Assembly: GCA_048265065.1 (NCBI GenBank)
Contig: JBLXCH010000136.1
Span: 1-8,507 of the forward strand
DNA: 8,507 bases
Reading direction: 5' to 3'
DNA from: Motiliproteus sp048265065
GTDB taxonomy: Bacteria > Pseudomonadota > Gammaproteobacteria > Pseudomonadales > Balneatricaceae
Shown here: piece after piece, positions 6,401 to 8,507 of the stretch
How positions within the stretch are numbered: position 1 is the first letter of the stretch
How the letters are laid out: each line of letters begins with the position of its first letter
Notes under the pieces: generated by a model
The model's input: only the letters and a program-made list of their open reading frames with translations
Database searches by the model: none
Told to the model about the DNA's origin: nothing
Program-made: the position numbers and the translations under genes

Positions 6401-7766
6401 GGCATTTGCCTATATGCCGAGCAAGGTATTTGCCGATATACGCCGGATTACCGCACCAGACTACGGGATGGTATCGAATCCGCATCGATACTTCGTTGAT
6501 GGTCAGATTTTCATCGGTGATGCGTACATCAACGATTCTTGGCGCACGATAGCTATTGGTAGTTATGGTGCGGGTTATCGAGGCGTATTCGCGCTGGATC
6601 TGACCAATGCGGGCACTTCAACCGGCTTTAGGGCTTCCGATGTTTTGTTTGAGATTGATGATGTCGATTGGCCTGACATAGGAAATGTCATGAGCCCCGG
6701 CATAATTGGTCGCCTACCTGATGGCACTTGGGGTGCGATCTTCGGTAACGGTTATAACAGTCAGAATGAACAGGCGAAATTGCTGGTGGTTAACCTGGCT
6801 TCTGCAGTGGATCGAGTTGCCATCGCGACAGCAACTAGCGCAGCAGCAAATGGCCTGTCCGGACCTGCGTTGTTAGCCAATGCGCAGCGGACACTTATTC
6901 AGGCTTATGCGGGCGATCTCACCGGAAACATGTGGAAGTTCGCTTTCACGGGTAATAACTCTGCGACTCGCGCCAATTGGGCGGTCGCCTACAAGAATGG
7001 CAATACACCTGCCCCGCTCTTCAAAGCAAAAAACGCTGACGGCCAGGCGCAGCCCATTACCTCGGTTCCTGAGCTAGGGTACAACCCGGACGGTAATCGT
7101 CTAATGGTTTTCTTTGGAACCGGAAGCTATATCATGCCCAGCGATGTAGTCGTGCCGACCCCGCCCGATAGGTCCAGGGTGGAAAGCTTCTATGGGCTGG
7201 TCGATGCTGGCGCTAAAGTTCCTCAGACAAGCGATGCGCGTAGCTCATTGGTTGCTCAGAGCATTTTGTTGGAGAAGGACGTTGGCTCACTGTCGTTGCG
7301 CAAGGTTTCCAACACTACCGTCGATTACAACAGCAAATCCGGATGGTATATGGATTTGATCAAGCCAAGCATGAGCGGAACGACTGGCCGGCAGGGCGAG
7401 CGCGTTGTTAGCGCGCCGATACTGCGTAATGGCCGAATTATTTTCCCGACGGTCATCCCGTCGCAGAGCGTTTGTTCGGCCGGGGGCGATAGCTGGCTAA
7501 TGGAACTTGATGCGTGGAGCGGGGGGCGTCTTGCTTATCCGGTCTTCGACGTAAACGGTGATGGCGTGATCAATGACCTTGACCTGGTCGACGATGATCC
7601 GATGAGCGGTAAGAAGTCCAGGCAGGGCATTATTAAAACCCCAGCGATCATCTCTGCTGGTGACATTGAATACAAATTTGCGAGTGGTACAGCGGGCGGG
7701 ATAGATGTCACTGTCGAAAAAGGCGGCGATAACGAAGGGCGGCTTTCCTGGAGGCAATTGCGTTAA
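3441..7766 (+). CDS. pilY1: PilY1-type pilus tip-associated adhesin/assembly protein
   Basis: This 1441-residue secreted protein is PilY1/PilC-like. A signal peptide spans residues 1-28 (hydrophobic core 13-24, ANA before Val29). The N-terminal half has markers of the long PilY1 subtype: MLNMSKDHQLFYKAYDDYSD (47-66), GNFLNWATMTRIDAVRK (121-137), FGLMTGSYSKN (318-328) and NWGNPQAEIF (about 402-410). A canonical DxSxS metal site is not visible. Calcium-loop-like motifs occur at D66-D74, D743-D765 (two in tandem) and D1370-D1386. After a Ser/Ala-rich linker (about 785-800) comes the PilC/PilY1 propeller domain, with LIYQARF near 809-815, GANDGMLHAFN (971-981), AGDLTGNMWKF (1157-1167) and GERVVSAPILRNGRIIFPT (1319-1337). 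P. aeruginosa PilY1, from memory, is about 1160 residues. PilY1 promotes pilus extension and acts as adhesin and surface sensor. The 5' end is AT-rich. Two G7 runs lie in codons 269-271 and 359-361. Confidence 0.93.
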   Translation: MKNWIFKPVLKACVSALLLGSVVMSANAVTLSSVPLFLNAPVAPIVMLNMSKDHQLFYKAYDDYSDVNKDGDLDTTYNHSIDYYGYFDTQKCYIYTNGRYEPASLTADKYCNSGATGQWAGNFLNWATMTRIDAVRKILYGGLRSTDTANETVLQRAFLPNDAHSFAKYYRGSDLPKLAGVSVTDFSDSSTAGLTICNTTVESSGFSHNSTSAPLMRVVKGNYSLWAANERWQCRWSGEQNKSNGNDASKTGIKAYSNSPSMPSSSSNGGDFNVRVKVCTAASMIGGEKCKAYNSATGTSLKPIGLLQTYGDSNLIKFGLMTGSYSKNKSGGVLRKNVSSMNDEVDAETGVFLSAPSTGGVISTLNKLTIYGYDFGDGTYNSGSGDNCSWGKSSFNDGQCTNWGNPQAEIFQESLNYLSGGSPRFAVSNSDKISGLNSAAWSAPITSENSCAPLNIIQFNASTTSYDGDNLSTLADPINSTNTVGVGESINGGNFFIGKSGIAADGLCTPKTIANLSDASGTCPDAPRLEGTYKIAGLANYARTHDLLPALSGNQKVKTYGVALAPAVPKIEIPLEQGKKISILPACKNSSIGGNCAIVDFKVVNSSSSAGKLYVNWEDSEQGGDYDQDMWGVIDYAISGSTISVTSQVMAQSTGDKMGFGYVIGGTESDGFHVHSGINGFPFPTDPNPGVGTGESGSCRSSGTDGRCDVANATARTYVIGNTSAKSLEQPLYYAAKWGGFEDINNDGKPNTVDEWDADGDGVPDTYFYASNPAQLEASLAKAFEQVAASASSSASVATNSTRLDTETLIYQARFDSNDWSGQLLAYRVAAGGDISVVAWDTNQSGKIPTPGNRNIVTWTGTAGANLEWESLSSSQKTGLAGASSQTLTTAEITLGQQRLAWLKGARDQEQPAGNLRKRKYVLGDVVNSDPVFVGTQDYGYSRLPAGTPGADSYAAYVAAKAGKAPLLLVGANDGMLHAFNATTGVEAFAYMPSKVFADIRRITAPDYGMVSNPHRYFVDGQIFIGDAYINDSWRTIAIGSYGAGYRGVFALDLTNAGTSTGFRASDVLFEIDDVDWPDIGNVMSPGIIGRLPDGTWGAIFGNGYNSQNEQAKLLVVNLASAVDRVAIATATSAAANGLSGPALLANAQRTLIQAYAGDLTGNMWKFAFTGNNSATRANWAVAYKNGNTPAPLFKAKNADGQAQPITSVPELGYNPDGNRLMVFFGTGSYIMPSDVVVPTPPDRSRVESFYGLVDAGAKVPQTSDARSSLVAQSILLEKDVGSLSLRKVSNTTVDYNSKSGWYMDLIKPSMSGTTGRQGERVVSAPILRNGRIIFPTVIPSQSVCSAGGDSWLMELDAWSGGRLAYPVFDVNGDGVINDLDLVDDDPMSGKKSRQGIIKTPAIISAGDIEYKFASGTAGGIDVTVEKGGDNEGRLSWRQLR
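4245..4251 (+). repeat. G7 homopolymer in pilY1 (first)
   Basis: Seven Gs encode Gly-Gly and the start of Asp (codons 269-271) in the N-terminal half of PilY1. The tract is in frame in this sequence. PilC, the neisserial homologue, is switched by a longer G tract near its 5' end. Confidence 0.5.
4515..4521 (+). repeat. G7 homopolymer in pilY1 (second)
   Basis: A second run of seven Gs lies 270 bp after the first, in the Thr-Gly-Gly-Val segment around codons 358-361, again in frame. A slip would remove the propeller domain. Confidence 0.5.
7750..7754 (+). promoter_or_regulatory. Ribosome binding site of pilE inside pilY1
   Basis: GGAGG lies in the last codons of pilY1, 11 nt before the pilE ATG. 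It is strong in sequence but slightly distant. With the TAATG overlap it suggests translation by re-initiation. Confidence 0.6.
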
Positions 7767-8209
7767 TGGCTTATTTCAAGAGATCTACTAGTGCAGGGCG
7801 TAGCGCGGGGTTCACGCTCATCGAACTGATGATCGTTGTCGCCATTATCGGCATTCTCGCGGCCATCGCTTACCCTAATTACCGAGAATACGTGATGAAG
7901 GGCAACAGAAGTGACGCTAAAGCGGCTTTGACCCGCTCCGCTCAGGAACTGACGCGCTGCTTCACCAGTTTCAATCGATACGATCATGATGATTGTGCCG
8001 AAGCGGCCCTCTACGATGCGGCCTACGCCTCAGCTGAGGGGCACTACACGCTTACGGCGGTGATCAGCCCTACGACGTTTGTGCTCACCGCTGCTGCTGT
8101 CGGCACGCAGTTAAGCGACACCAACTGTAGAACGTTCACGCTTTCCAATACAGGGGCTCGTACGGCTGCGACCTCAGCGCCTGCCGACTCGACCGCGCGC
8201 TGCTGGTAA
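7766..8209 (+). CDS. pilE: Minor pilin PilE (type IV pilin family)
   Basis: This 147-residue prepilin has a 15-residue leader (MAYFKRSTSAGRSAG) cut before FTLIELMIVVAIIGILAAIAYP, with Glu20 at +5. This is the canonical type IV pilin helix. Residues YREYVMKGNRSDAKAAL (39-55) match the PilE/ComP-like group. Cysteines are at 65, 77, 121 and 146. The last pair brackets a short C-terminal D-region containing LSNTGARTA. In P. aeruginosa, PilE is a minor pilin needed for pilus assembly and thought to connect the tip complex to the shaft. The ATG overlaps the pilY1 TAA by one base (TAATG), so no pilY2 lies between them as it does in P. aeruginosa. It could be mistaken for a major pilin, but its place at the operon end and its leader fit PilE. 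Confidence 0.9.
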   Translation: MAYFKRSTSAGRSAGFTLIELMIVVAIIGILAAIAYPNYREYVMKGNRSDAKAALTRSAQELTRCFTSFNRYDHDDCAEAALYDAAYASAEGHYTLTAVISPTTFVLTAAAVGTQLSDTNCRTFTLSNTGARTAATSAPADSTARCW

Positions 8210-8234
8210 CATCCCCGGCATCAATTAACTGCCT

Positions 8235-8238
8235 GGAG
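8235..8238 (+). promoter_or_regulatory. Ribosome binding site deciding the GTG start of thiO
   Basis: GGAG lies 6 nt before GTG 8245. It supports that start, which places the nucleotide-binding strand at the very N-terminus as expected. Confidence 0.65.
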
Positions 8239-8244
8239 ATACCA

Positions 8245-8507
8245 GTGTCCATTTGTGTAGTTGGAGCGGGCGTCATTGGTATGCTGTCGTCACTGCAGCT
8301 CGCGGGTCAGGGCGCCTTGGTCGTGTTGCTCGATCAACGCAGTGTTGGCACCGAGGCCTCCTGGGCCGGCGGCGGGATCGTTTCGCCGCTTTATCCGTGG
8401 CGCTACAGCCCGGCGGTCACGGCGCTGGCGCATTGGTCGCAGGATTTCTATCCGCAGCTTGGCGAGCGGCTTCTGGAAGAGACGGGGGTGGACCCCGAGG
8501 TGCATGT
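8245..8507 (+). CDS. thiO: Glycine oxidase ThiO, N-terminal part
   Basis: This is the 5' end of an FAD-dependent amino-acid oxidase, cut by the window edge after 87 complete codons. The start is GTG, giving MSICVVGAGVIGMLSSLQLA, with a dinucleotide-binding GxGxxG motif at residues 7-12. SWAGGGIVSPLYPWRYSP follows, a signature segment of Pseudomonas ThiO. ThiO oxidises glycine to dehydroglycine (iminoglycine) for the thiazole half of thiamine in the cytosol. The base composition is clearly more GC-rich than the pil genes (39 of 60 bases in one line). It begins 35 bp after pilE with no visible terminator. It may receive read-through from the pil operon or use a promoter not recognised here. Confidence 0.9.
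   Translation, partial: MSICVVGAGVIGMLSSLQLAGQGALVVLLDQRSVGTEASWAGGGIVSPLYPWRYSPAVTALAHWSQDFYPQLGERLLEETGVDPEVH

Noticed and set aside
7766..8209. Major pilin PilA
   Set aside because: Operon position after pilY1 and PilE/ComP-like features fit minor pilin PilE better. No strong separate promoter or terminator typical of pilA is present.

Overview
The window is a chromosomal segment of a Pseudomonas-type gammaproteobacterium. Two housekeeping fragments at the edges point to the Pseudomonas group: the end of IspH on the left and the start of the glycine oxidase ThiO on the right. In P. aeruginosa the same two genes flank the type IV pilus minor-pilin locus. A naturally transformable relative such as the stutzeri group would fit, but the sequence does not settle the species. 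Hand counts of single lines give about 65-67% GC in both flanks and about 32-50% in parts of the pil genes.

Layout. The ispH tail (1-188, +) runs into a convergent fimT (185-688, -), and the two stop codons overlap. A 131-bp divergent intergenic region (689-819) is rich in symmetry elements. From it a tightly packed operon runs rightward: fimU (820-1380), pilV (1371-1793), pilW (1796-2905), pilX (2917-3426), pilY1 (3441-7766) and pilE (7766-8209). Gaps within the operon range from small overlaps to 14 bp. The thiO start (GTG at 8245) follows pilE after 35 bp with no visible terminator.

How the genes work together. FimU, PilV, PilW, PilX and PilE carry type IV prepilin N-termini. In related systems the first four, with PilY1, form the complex that primes pilus assembly and sits at the tip, and PilE is thought to link it to the major pilin shaft. 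PilY1 is a large secreted tip protein with a C-terminal propeller domain and several calcium-loop-like motifs. The divergent FimT carries the GRxR tail motif linked to DNA binding during transformation, while the operon copy FimU does not. The major pilin, motor and secretin genes are not in this window.

Points worth a second look: a 21-bp-phased direct repeat resembling LytTR (AlgR-like) operators; mirror-image CTAGGATG boxes facing both divergent genes; a 19-bp near-palindrome; an Ala at the FimU prepilin cleavage position; G6-G7 tracts in pilW and pilY1; absence of pilY2; and a block orientation opposite, relative to its flanks, to that remembered for P. aeruginosa PAO1. I did not find a wholly unknown system.
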